From Paenibacillus cookii (GTDB taxonomy: Bacteria > Bacillota > Bacilli > Paenibacillales > Paenibacillaceae): a stretch of 64,000 bases of DNA. A program made the position numbers and the translations under genes. How positions within the stretch are numbered: position 1 is the first letter of the stretch; the number at the start of each line of letters is the position of its first letter. Below, piece after piece: positions 51,217 to 58,507 of the stretch. The stretch spans positions 1-64,000 of the forward strand of contig NZ_BORW01000027.1 of assembly GCF_018333375.1 (NCBI RefSeq), read 5' to 3'. The notes beneath the pieces are model-generated. The model made no database searches. It worked only from the letters and a program-made list of their open reading frames with translations, and was not told the origin of the DNA.

Positions 51217-52158
51217 TTAAAGAACGGCGGTATGATGCTCCAGGCTTTCGATGTATTTTTCGCAATCCATCGCTGCCATACATCCGCTGCCGGCGGCCGT
51301 GATCGCTTGTCTGTAGCGGGTATCCTGAACGTCGCCGCAGGCGAATACGCCCGGAATGTTCGTTTCGGAAGTGCCCGGCTGCACCACGATATATCCGTTG
51401 GCATCGGTCGTGATTTGTCCGCCAAGGAAGCCCGTGTTCGGATGGTGGCCGATCGCGACGAATACGCCGCTTGCTTCGATCAATTCCTCTTCGCCGGTGT
51501 CGTTATTGCGCACTTTCAAGCCTTGCACGCCGCGCTCGTCGGCGACAACCTCGATCGGCGTGCGGTTGAGCGCCCATTCCACTTTCTCGTTGCTGCGCAC
51601 GCGGTCCTGCATGATTTTCGAGCCGCGCAGCTCGTTGCGACGGTGAACCAGCGTCACTTTCGATGCGAAACGCGTCAAGAAACCTGCTTCCTCCAGCGCC
51701 GAATCGCCGCCGCCGACAACCACGATTTCTTTGCCGCGGAAGAAGAAGCCGTCGCAGGTTGCGCAAGTGCTGACGCCGCGTCCGACGTTTTCCTGCTCGC
51801 CCGGAATGCCCAAATATTTGGCCGTCGCGCCGGTCGAAATGATCAGCGTTTCGGTTTCGATTTGGCCGATGCCTTCCACGTCAAGTTTGAACGGGCGTCC
51901 GCCCAGTTCCACGCCGTTGACCCATCCCGTGCGGAATTCCGCTCCGAAACGTTCGGCTTGCTTGCGCATGTTATCCATGAGTTCCGGTCCCATGATGCCG
52001 TCGGGAAAACCCGGGAAGTTCTCGACTTCGGTCGTCGTCGTGAGCTGGCCGCCAGGCTGCGGTCCTTCGATAATGAGCGGGTTCAGGTTGGCGCGCGCCA
52101 AATAGATGGCTGCGGTCAAACCCGCAGGTCCTGTACCGATAATTACGGATTTATACAT
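51217..52158 (-). CDS. trxB: Thioredoxin-disulfide reductase
   Basis: 313 aa. FAD-binding GTGPAGLTAAIYLARAN (about 8-24), redox-active CATC (about 134-137) in STCATCDGFFFRG, NADPH-binding VVVGGGDSALEEA and the final GVFACGDVQDTRYRQAITAAGSGCMAA. It reduces thioredoxin-like partners with NADPH. ATG at 52158 with TTGGAGGGAA upstream; the in-frame upstream extension is promoter DNA. It differs from the usual trxB context and is linked to a glutaredoxin gene. Confidence 0.95.
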   Translation of the reverse strand: MYKSVIIGTGPAGLTAAIYLARANLNPLIIEGPQPGGQLTTTTEVENFPGFPDGIMGPELMDNMRKQAERFGAEFRTGWVNGVELGGRPFKLDVEGIGQIETETLIISTGATAKYLGIPGEQENVGRGVSTCATCDGFFFRGKEIVVVGGGDSALEEAGFLTRFASKVTLVHRRNELRGSKIMQDRVRSNEKVEWALNRTPIEVVADERGVQGLKVRNNDTGEEELIEASGVFVAIGHHPNTGFLGGQITTDANGYIVVQPGTSETNIPGVFACGDVQDTRYRQAITAAGSGCMAAMDCEKYIESLEHHTAVL

Positions 52159-52258
52159 AAAGATTCCCTCCAAGCTTGCAGTGCCCGGAAAGTAGTCCGC
52201 TTCAAAGCGGGACGTTACCAGGATCACTTGTAGTGTACTAATTAAAATGATTATTATT

Positions 52259-52273
52259 TGATAATTATTATCA
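52259..52273. promoter_or_regulatory. Fur box over the trxB promoter
   Basis: TGATAATTATTATCA, an exact match to the 7-1-7 consensus TGATAATnATTATCA known for B. subtilis Fur. It covers the -10 hexamer of the trxB promoter. Confidence 0.88.
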
Positions 52274-52295
52274 TATAAATGGACACGAATGTCAA
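52267..52295 (-). promoter_or_regulatory. trxB promoter
   Basis: Minus strand TTGACA, 17-bp spacer, GATAAT; start near 52260, leader about 100 nt. Confidence 0.82.
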
Positions 52296-52344
52296 TAGAA
52301 CTAGTATACATGGGTTCAAACCGATTGTTAACCTTTATTTAAAG

Positions 52345-52373
52345 GGAAAACTCCCGGCCAGACGGCCCGGGAG
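52345..52373 (-). terminator. Terminator after P1B ATPase gene
   Basis: Minus strand CTCCCGGGCC-GTCT-GGCCGGGAG-TTTTC. Confidence 0.85.
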
Positions 52374-52398
52374 CTCATTATGCGGGAATTTCCGACAT

Positions 52399-54366
52399 TT
52401 ATCTCAACAAACGCAGCGCGTTCAAAATGACCAGGATCGTGCTCCCTTCATGCCCGACCACGCCGAGCGGAAGCGCAATGCCCGTCACGAAATTCCCGGC
52501 CATCAGCAGCACGATGACGGAGATGGCAAATACCATATTTTGCTTGACGATCCGGCGCGCGCGGCGGGCAAGCTTGATCGTCCCGGCAATTTCCTCGATG
52601 TTGTCGTTCATGAGGACGACGTCGGCCACCTCCAGCGCCGTGCCGCTGCCGCTCATGCCCATCCCCATGCCGACGGTCGCCGTGGCCAGCGCCGGCGCAT
52701 CGTTGACGCCGTCGCCGACCATCACGACATGGCCGTGTTCCTCGCGCAGCTGTTTCACGTATTTCACCTTTTCTTCCGGAAGCAGGTCGGAATAAATCAG
52801 GTCGACGCCGATTTGCCGGCCGATCACCTGCGCCGTTTCGCCGCGGTCGCCGGTCAGCATCGCGACCTTCACGCCGATCGCCTGAAGCTTGCGAACCGCG
52901 GCGATGGCCTGAGGACGCACCACGTCCTGCAGAGCGACAAGTCCGGCTACCCGCTCTCCGTCCATAACGACCGACACGGTTTTGCCTTCGCCGCCCAGGA
53001 TGCTCCGCCGCCGTTTCCAACGCTCCGCTTCCGCGCGGTCGTCCAAACGATCCAGCACGTCGGTTTTGCCGATCCGCCAGGTTTTGCCCGCCACGATGCC
53101 TTCCATCCCCCAGCCCGTCACCGAAGTGACCGACTCGGCCGGGAGCGTCTCGACGCCCTCGATTTCGGCTTGGCGAACGATCGCTTTGGCGAGCGGATGC
53201 TCGGACAGCTGTTCCACCGATGCGATGGCGGCCAGCAGGTCCAGGCGGTCATACCCTTCCGCCGCAATCAAGTCCGTGACCTGGGGTTCCCCGGCCGTCA
53301 GCGTGCCGGTTTTATCGAAGGCAACGACGGAGGTCAGCGCCATGTTTTCCATGTGGGCTCCGCCTTTGAACAGGATGCCGCGGCGGGCCCGGTTGGAGAT
53401 CGCCGACAGCAGGGCCGGCATAATCGAAGCGACAAGCGCGCAAGGCGAGGCGACGACCAGGAAAACCATGGCTTTATAGAAAGACATCCCGAAACTCCAG
53501 CCAAGGACGAACGGCGCCCCAAAAATGATGACAAGCGTGGCCGCCACGACGATCCGTGCGTAAATGCCTTCAAAACGCTGCATGAACCGTTCCGATTGCG
53601 GAACCTCGTTTTCCGCTTCTTCCACCAGACGGATGATTTTTGCGAATACGGTCGCATCCGAGGTTTGCGTCACTTCAATATACAGCACGCCCTCCCCGTT
53701 CAGCGTTCCGGCAAACACCTCATCGCCTTCGGCTTTGTCGACGGGCACCGATTCGCCGGTAATGGAGGCCTGGTTGACGGCCGAGCTCCCTTTCTGAATG
53801 ATGCCATCCGCAGGAATAAGCTCGCCGGGCTTCACCAAGATCAGGTCGCTCACCTTCAGCTCATCGATCGAAACCAGGGCCATCCTTCCGTCTTCGATCC
53901 GAAGCGCCATCTCGGGTTTGAGCGCCATCAAGGAAGAGATATCCTTCCGGCTCCGTTCCATCGTGTAACTTTCCAGCGCGCCGCTTAAGGCGAATATAAA
54001 GATCAGCATCGCGCCTTCGTTCCAGTAGCCGATGCTTGCGGCGCCCATCGCCGCCGCGACCATCAGCAGGTTCACGTCAAGCTCCCGCTCCTTGATCAGC
54101 GTTTCGACGCCTTCCTTCGCTTTCAGCCATCCCCCGGCCGCGTAGGACATGATATATAAGAGCACCGAAATTCCGGCCGAAACATGGCCGAACGCCCATC
54201 CGCCAATCATAAGCAAGCCGCTGAGTATGGCCGCCTGCATTTCCTTGTTCAGCAGCATGCTCCGAAGATCGATGCGTCTTCTGCGGTGCGGATTCGGCGC
54301 ATTGGCGCTGCCGGATGAAGGAAGCTCTTTTATGGCTTTGGCCGCGATTTTTTGTACATTTTCCAT
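52399..54366 (-). CDS. P1B-type metal-transporting ATPase (PfeT/ZosA-like)
   Basis: 655 aa. No N-terminal CxxC metal-binding domain. Intramembrane SPC motif in VVASPCALVASIMPALLSAI (about 338-357), phosphorylation site DKTGTLT (about 387), HP motif EHPLAKAI, hinge GDGVNDAPALATA, and the C-terminal GHEGSTILVILNALRLL typical of the P1B-4 group (PfeT/ZosA/FrvA). These export Fe2+ in Bacillus and Listeria under PerR and Fur. Start at 54366 follows AGGAAGGTG. A Fur box lies in its leader. Confidence 0.92.
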   Translation of the reverse strand: MENVQKIAAKAIKELPSSGSANAPNPHRRRRIDLRSMLLNKEMQAAILSGLLMIGGWAFGHVSAGISVLLYIMSYAAGGWLKAKEGVETLIKERELDVNLLMVAAAMGAASIGYWNEGAMLIFIFALSGALESYTMERSRKDISSLMALKPEMALRIEDGRMALVSIDELKVSDLILVKPGELIPADGIIQKGSSAVNQASITGESVPVDKAEGDEVFAGTLNGEGVLYIEVTQTSDATVFAKIIRLVEEAENEVPQSERFMQRFEGIYARIVVAATLVIIFGAPFVLGWSFGMSFYKAMVFLVVASPCALVASIMPALLSAISNRARRGILFKGGAHMENMALTSVVAFDKTGTLTAGEPQVTDLIAAEGYDRLDLLAAIASVEQLSEHPLAKAIVRQAEIEGVETLPAESVTSVTGWGMEGIVAGKTWRIGKTDVLDRLDDRAEAERWKRRRSILGGEGKTVSVVMDGERVAGLVALQDVVRPQAIAAVRKLQAIGVKVAMLTGDRGETAQVIGRQIGVDLIYSDLLPEEKVKYVKQLREEHGHVVMVGDGVNDAPALATATVGMGMGMSGSGTALEVADVVLMNDNIEEIAGTIKLARRARRIVKQNMVFAISVIVLLMAGNFVTGIALPLGVVGHEGSTILVILNALRLLR

Positions 54367-54421
54367 CGTAATCACCTTCCTGTTTGAGAATGAAAAACAT
54401 TATTACTGCCCTTAAAACAGC

Positions 54422-54454
54422 ACATGCTGCTCCAGACCAGCCGGAGCAGCATGT
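54422..54454. repeat. 12-bp perfect hairpin in the ATPase leader
   Basis: ACATGCTGCTCC-agaccagcc-GGAGCAGCATGT between the Fur box and the ATPase start. On the transcribed minus strand the U tract after it is weak (GCTGTTTTAAG), so a terminator role is uncertain. Confidence 0.6.
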
Positions 54455-54481
54455 TTTCATGAAGGACGGGGACCGTCCCAT

Positions 54482-54502
54482 TGAGAATGATAATCATTTT
54501 TG
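54482..54502. promoter_or_regulatory. Fur box upstream of P1B ATPase
   Basis: TGAGAATGATAATCATTTTTG: two overlapping 7-1-7 sites (12/14 and 11/14 matches) forming a classic 19-bp Fur box (GATAATGATAATCATTATC) with three mismatches. Confidence 0.75.
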
Positions 54503-54544
54503 CACTAATACAATTATTTTTCCTACATACAACTTTATACTTGC

Positions 54545-54573
54545 ATTATATGCCGGACCGGCAAAAAAGTAAA
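54545..54573 (-). promoter_or_regulatory. P1B ATPase promoter with palindromic spacer
   Basis: Minus strand TTTACT, 17-bp spacer, TATAAT. The spacer holds the perfect palindrome TGCCGG-T-CCGGCA (54551-54563), a candidate operator; the Fur box lies about 40 bp downstream of the predicted start. Confidence 0.65.
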
Positions 54574-54604
54574 CCCATATTCTGGCCCATTGTTCACGAA
54601 AAGA

Positions 54605-54654
54605 CAAAAAAACTGCATACGGGAATGCCGTTTTAGGCAATCACCTTATGCAGT
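54605..54654 (-). terminator. Terminator after the PPDK-like gene
   Basis: Minus strand ACTGCATA ... TATGCAGT-TTTTTT with an inner GGCATT/AATGCC-type pairing. Confidence 0.7.
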
Positions 54655-54664
54655 ATCGAATTCA

Positions 54665-55873
54665 TCATCCCTTAACCCGCATGGTGCTCTGGGAGCTTGA
54701 GGATCTTCCCGCCCTCTGCTGTATTTCCCACTGCGCCGCAGCCAGACGGAAAGCGGGAAGCTGCTCCGCCGGAACGCCAATCTCCGCGAACCCGGCGCGG
54801 TAAACCGCCGGCAAATCGGCCGTGTTTCGCAGCCCTGTCGCGCGCAGCAGGAGGCGCGGCCTTATTTTTCGAATCGTACCCGAAAGCGCGGCGATGTGTT
54901 CGACGACATCATCAGGCCATGGCGTTTCCGGATCGCTGATCCCGCCGCAATCCAATACAAGCAGGTTCGCGCTTCTAGCAAGGTCGGCCGCCGCGCTGCA
55001 GGCGATATCCGCATTCATTAAGGCACCGATGCTGAATGAGACGGCACGGCGTTGATGGCACAACGTCTCCTCGGCCACCCGCTCGATCAATTCATGGGTT
55101 TGGTTCCATGCCTCCGGGTCGGACGTATGGGGAACGAGAATTTCGATCCGATGCTCCATTCCCTGCCGGTGGCAAGCCAGCGCGGCTCTGAATAACGCTT
55201 CCAGCTGGATGTCCCTTAAATCGGAGAGGGCTTCCTTTTCTCTCGGATGTCCCTTCATAATATCGAGCCCGGAAATCAACGCGACGCGTAAAACCCTCTC
55301 GTCCAAGTGATGCAGCACCGTTTCCATATGCCCTTTCCACCGGTACAGCAGACGTTCCCTGCAGGCGATGCTCGGGTGCGGCCGCCCGCTGAGACCGGCA
55401 TATTGCATGATCCACTCTTCGTAAATCTCCTTCAAATGGCCGCGCGCAAGCCAATCATCCTCCCGCAGCAGCGTCAAACCGGCGGTCCCGGACAACGCTT
55501 CGGCCTGTTCCGGCGGATACGTCCAATCTTCGGCAAAAATGCCCATGCCGCGCGCATCGTCGCACCATCCGAGCAAAAGCTCCGGCGCCCCCAGATCGCC
55601 CTGATCTCCTGAAAAGGGCTCGGCCTCGCGCAAAAGGCTCCCGATCGAATACGGGTCGGCGGCGCGGATCGCCTCCTCTTTCGTCATGGACTCGATTCGG
55701 ACCAATTCTACAAGCGACGCAATCTCCGGCAAGGAGCATGCCCGCGCCTGCCCTTCATCCTGCAGGGACATGCCGTCATTTTGCCTGTCAACAGGATAAA
55801 TCGCTTCCATAAAAGAAGACATCGAGCAGGAGCCGCTTTGGCAGCAGTTATTCTGACACCGACCATTCCTCAT
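54665..55873 (-). CDS. Degenerate PEP-utilising (PPDK C-terminal domain) protein
   Basis: 402 aa. After a Cys-rich head (MRNGRCQNNCCQSGSCSMSS; Cys 6, 10, 11, 16), VELVRIESMTKEEAIRAADP matches the PPDK linker. From about residue 100 it follows the PPDK PEP-binding barrel: LLLGWCDDARGMGIFAE, DIQLEALFRAALACHRQG, EILVPHTSDPEAW and LPAFRLAAAQWEI. The ATP-grasp and phospho-His domains are missing. Catalytic sites look lost: the RTEHMF region reads LREDDW, the IEIPRA and FGTNDLT regions are replaced, and the proton-donor Cys position is Val367. An enzymatic role is unlikely; regulatory or metal-binding function is open. Start at 55873 has GAGGGTGG upstream. Confidence 0.7.
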   Translation of the reverse strand: MRNGRCQNNCCQSGSCSMSSFMEAIYPVDRQNDGMSLQDEGQARACSLPEIASLVELVRIESMTKEEAIRAADPYSIGSLLREAEPFSGDQGDLGAPELLLGWCDDARGMGIFAEDWTYPPEQAEALSGTAGLTLLREDDWLARGHLKEIYEEWIMQYAGLSGRPHPSIACRERLLYRWKGHMETVLHHLDERVLRVALISGLDIMKGHPREKEALSDLRDIQLEALFRAALACHRQGMEHRIEILVPHTSDPEAWNQTHELIERVAEETLCHQRRAVSFSIGALMNADIACSAAADLARSANLLVLDCGGISDPETPWPDDVVEHIAALSGTIRKIRPRLLLRATGLRNTADLPAVYRAGFAEIGVPAEQLPAFRLAAAQWEIQQRAGRSSSSQSTMRVKG

Positions 55874-56012
55874 GTTTGGCAGTCCACCCTCTTTTCCCGG
55901 ATAAATGAGCCCGTTTGCAGTGAGCCCTACCTTACACCATATTAGCGGGGGGCGCGAAATATAACCGCAACGGATGACAAGTTCCGAGGCCGCCCGACCC
56001 TTCCCGGGCCCA

Positions 56013-56042
56013 ATAAAAAACCGCTCGAAACATCGAGCGGTT
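56013..56042 (-). terminator. Terminator after metY
   Basis: Minus strand AACCGCTCGA-TGTT-TCGAGCGGTT-TTTTATT. Confidence 0.92.
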
Positions 56043-56063
56043 GTCTCCTTTTGAACCTCTATA

Positions 56064-57359
56064 TTATGATTGCTGACTGGCGGCGATCGCCTGCTCCAGA
56101 TCGTATAAAATATCGTCGATCGCTTCGGTGCCGATGGACAGGCGCAGCATTTCCGGATTGACGCCGGCCGCAATCTGCTCCTCTTCGGACAGCTGCTGAT
56201 GCGTCGTGCTTGCCGGATGGATGATCAGCGACTTGGAATCGCCCACGTTGGCGAGGTGGGAGAACAGTTTGACGTTTTCGATCACTTTGCGTCCGGCCTC
56301 TTTGCCGCCTTTGATGCCAAACGTCAAAATCGCGCCTTGGCCTTTCGGCAGGTATTTTTTCGCGAGTTCGTACGAAGGATGGCTTGGAAGACCCGCGTAG
56401 CTTACCCACTCCACCGCGTCGTGGTTTTCCAGGAACTGCGCCACCTTCAGGGCATTTTGGCTGTGGCGCTCCATGCGCAAATGCAGCGTTTCAAGCCCTT
56501 GCAGCAGCATCCAGGAGTTGAACGGCGAAATCGTCGCGCCCATGTCGCGAAGCAGCTGCACGCGCGCTTTGATGATGTATGCCAGCGGTCCGACGGCTTG
56601 CGTATAAACGACGCCGTGGTAGCTTGGATCCGGTTCGGTCAGGCCCGGGAATTTGCCGCTTTGCGCCCAGTCGAATTTGCCGCCGTCGACGATGACGCCG
56701 CCGATGGACGTGCCGTGGCCGCCGATGAATTTCGTCGCCGAGTGGACGACCACATCCGCGCCGTGTTCGATCGGACGAAGCAGATACGGGCTTGGGAAGG
56801 TATTGTCGATAATGAGCGGAATGCCGTTTTCATGGGCGATTTGGGCCACGGCTTCGATGTCCAGCACATCCCCTTTCGGATTGCCGATCGACTCCGCGTA
56901 CAGCGCTTTGGTCTTATCCGTGATCGCGGCGCGGAAGTTTTCCGGATTGCTTGCGTCGACGAAATGCACCTTGATGCCGAGCTTCGCCAGCGTGGTCGAA
57001 AACAGGTTGTACGTCCCCCCGTACAGCGTGGAGGAAGACACGATTTCGTCTCCCGCTCCTGCGATGTTCAATACGGAAAAGGTAATGGCCGCCTGTCCCG
57101 AAGAGGTCGCAAGGGCCCCCACTCCGCCTTCCAGCGCAGCCACCCGCTGCTCGAACACGTCGGTCGTCGGGTTCATCAGACGCGTGTAAATGTTTCCGAA
57201 TTCCTTGAGCGCGAACAGATTCGCCGCATGCTCGCTGTCGCGGAATCCGTAGGACGTCGTTTGGTACAGGGGCACGGCTCGGGAAAGCGTCGTTGGATCG
57301 ATCTCTTGCCCTGCATGCACGGCTAAGGTTTCAAAAGATAATGGACGTTCGTTGGACAT
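56064..57359 (-). CDS. metY: O-acetylhomoserine aminocarboxypropyltransferase (sulfhydrylase)
   Basis: 431 aa, PLP-dependent Cys/Met metabolism family, the longer MetY type. Phosphate-binding ATSSGQAAITFSVLN (about 85-99), YGGTYNLF, IIDNTFPSPYLLRP and the PLP lysine in VVHSATKFIGGHGTSIGG (about 211). It makes homocysteine from O-acetylhomoserine and sulfide. ATG at 57359 has AAAGGGAGG upstream. A 200-bp 5' region contains a putative CymR box and, beyond it, a structured leader with its own promoter and terminator. Confidence 0.95.
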   Translation of the reverse strand: MSNERPLSFETLAVHAGQEIDPTTLSRAVPLYQTTSYGFRDSEHAANLFALKEFGNIYTRLMNPTTDVFEQRVAALEGGVGALATSSGQAAITFSVLNIAGAGDEIVSSSTLYGGTYNLFSTTLAKLGIKVHFVDASNPENFRAAITDKTKALYAESIGNPKGDVLDIEAVAQIAHENGIPLIIDNTFPSPYLLRPIEHGADVVVHSATKFIGGHGTSIGGVIVDGGKFDWAQSGKFPGLTEPDPSYHGVVYTQAVGPLAYIIKARVQLLRDMGATISPFNSWMLLQGLETLHLRMERHSQNALKVAQFLENHDAVEWVSYAGLPSHPSYELAKKYLPKGQGAILTFGIKGGKEAGRKVIENVKLFSHLANVGDSKSLIIHPASTTHQQLSEEEQIAAGVNPEMLRLSIGTEAIDDILYDLEQAIAASQQS

Positions 57360-57456
57360 GGTAAAATCCTCCCTTTTCTCGCATCAATCAATCGCCATTA
57401 GCGTCAATTTTTGGTTATATTTTCTCATACTCCCCAGCGTTTGAAAAGGTAAAAAA

Positions 57457-57477
57457 TGATAATTCCTATTAAATTAA
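57457..57477 (-). promoter_or_regulatory. Candidate CymR box upstream of metY
   Basis: Minus strand TTAATTTAATAGGAATTATC contains the AT-rich tract plus ATnGGAATT core recalled for CymR, the Rrf2 repressor of cysteine metabolism in Bacillus and Staphylococcus. It also scores 11/14 as a Fur 7-1-7 site. A weak promoter TTTACC-18-TATGAG follows it. Confidence 0.42.
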
Positions 57478-57552
57478 TGAGAATTGTTTCATTTACGGCC
57501 CGAAACGGCCAAAAGACCGGGATTTCCGCGATCGGTTTCCTTGGCTGCATGC

Positions 57553-57581
57553 AAAAAAAAACAGCCGCTTGGGCGGCTGTT
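57553..57581 (-). terminator. Terminator ending the metY upstream leader
   Basis: Minus strand AACAGCCGC-CCAA-GCGGCTGTT-TTTTTTT, a very strong intrinsic terminator 195 bp before the metY ATG. Confidence 0.92.
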
Positions 57582-57653
57582 CTAAAAAAAGAACCCTGAG
57601 AATATTAGAGAGAGTTGCCGATATCGAATCATGCCATATGAAGCTTTATGCAT
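57582..57653 (-). CDS. Possible 23-codon leader peptide upstream of metY
   Basis: ATG at 57653, reading MHKASYGMIRYRQ, then LSLIFSGFFF and a TAG that abuts the terminator stem. There is no good Shine-Dalgarno sequence (GATAGAATT precedes the ATG), and the Phe run derives from a T tract, so it may be chance. Position exactly before an attenuator is the reason to list it. Confidence 0.25.
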   Translation of the reverse strand: MHKASYGMIRYRQLSLIFSGFFF

Positions 57654-57712
57654 AATTCTATCGTTTGATTAGTAAGGGCTTATTTTAAATAAGCTTACCT
57701 TTCAATAGTGCA
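57585..57712 (-). ncRNA. Structured leader RNA or small RNA upstream of metY
   Basis: From the predicted start near 57712 the transcript folds into a hairpin (GTAAG and CTTATT paired with AATAAG and CTTAC, 57671-57698) and a long interrupted hairpin (CGATA-GAATTATGC with GCATGATTC-GA-TATCG, 57620-57662), then reaches the strong terminator at 57553. None of the S-box, T-box or other riboswitch core sequences I know is present. It is either an attenuator leader for metY or an independent ~155-nt RNA. Confidence 0.6.
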
Positions 57713-57718
57713 GAAAAA

Positions 57719-57748
57719 ATCATAGCGCTTTTGCCCTGCCTTTGTCAA
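57719..57748 (-). promoter_or_regulatory. Promoter of the structured leader
   Basis: Minus strand TTGACA, 18-bp spacer, TATGAT; near-consensus sigma-A promoter. Confidence 0.82.
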
Positions 57749-57934
57749 GTCCCGCTCCGCGAATATCGGCAAAAAAGCAATATTTCCCTGCAAGCGCAAC
57801 GAATCGGCCCGATTCCCGTATTACTGATATATATTGACGTCCGGTCGTGAAAAGGCTACCATGACGACAACCATACAAGCCGGTCCGAAAACATATAAAA
57901 CCATTATTCCGTTATATGCAGGAGGGTGATGAGC

Positions 57935-58405
57935 TTGCATTCTTCATCTAAAGAATTGGCAGACCGATATTGTGAACTTATGGACAGGTTACCTCGTCTC
58001 ATCGATTACACGGGGATTGTCCGGCAGATGAAGTTGAGCACCACCGAAGCGTTTATTCTGCAATATCTGCACAATAACGGCAGCCAGCGCGGTACGGATA
58101 TCGTGAAAGTGACGGGCCTGACGACCAGCGCAATCACGCAGATTTGCGACAAGCTGGTGCATGAAGGGCTGATCGAACGGAACCGCTCTGAAACTGACCG
58201 GCGCTACGTCAACATTACGATAACGGAAAAAGGAATGCAGGTGCTGAAGCAGCTCACGGACTTAAGCGCCGAGCGGATCGTTGAAACGGTGGAACGCTTT
58301 ACGAACGAAGAGACCCACGAACTGCTTGACGCGATCCGCCAGCTGGGCGAACTGATCGAATACCAGCGGGGAGACGCCATGAAAGCTGCCAGGGGAACCC
58401 GATAA
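57935..58405 (+). CDS. MarR family transcriptional regulator
   Basis: 156 aa winged helix. DNA-binding region STTEAFILQYLHNNGSQRGTDIVKVTGLTTSAITQICDKLVHEGLIERNRSETDRRYVNITITEKG (about 35-100) contains the MarR wing DRRYVNI. The start is probably TTG at 57935, nine bases after AGGAGG; ATG at 57929 is too close to it. The gene diverges from the metY leader and is convergent with rocF. Targets unknown; its own promoter region overlaps the metY upstream region. Confidence 0.88.
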   Translation: MHSSSKELADRYCELMDRLPRLIDYTGIVRQMKLSTTEAFILQYLHNNGSQRGTDIVKVTGLTTSAITQICDKLVHEGLIERNRSETDRRYVNITITEKGMQVLKQLTDLSAERIVETVERFTNEETHELLDAIRQLGELIEYQRGDAMKAARGTR

Positions 58406-58443
58406 GGCGTTCCAACGGGCAGCCGGGTGCACGCAAACACATG

Positions 58444-58503
58444 CAAAAAAAGAAACACCATTGGATCGATGAGGGCAAGCTGCCCCGGCCAATGGTGTTT
58501 TTG
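58444..58503. terminator. Bidirectional terminator between marR and rocF
   Basis: AACACCATTGG ... CCAATGGTGTT, 11-bp stem with inner GGGCAAGCTGCCC hairpin, A/T runs on both sides. Confidence 0.88.
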
Positions 58504-58507
58504 GGTT

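Noticed and set aside
54485..54500. PerR box reading of the site upstream of the P1B ATPase
   Set aside because: The PerR consensus TTATAATnATTATAA fits worse than the Fur consensus at the discriminating outer positions (TGA/TCA present).
57360..57760. SAM (S-box) riboswitch upstream of metY
   Set aside because: Expected because metY is a methionine gene, but no AGAGAGGTGGAGGGA or GAAACCCGGCAACC core occurs on either strand; only GGCAAC is shared.
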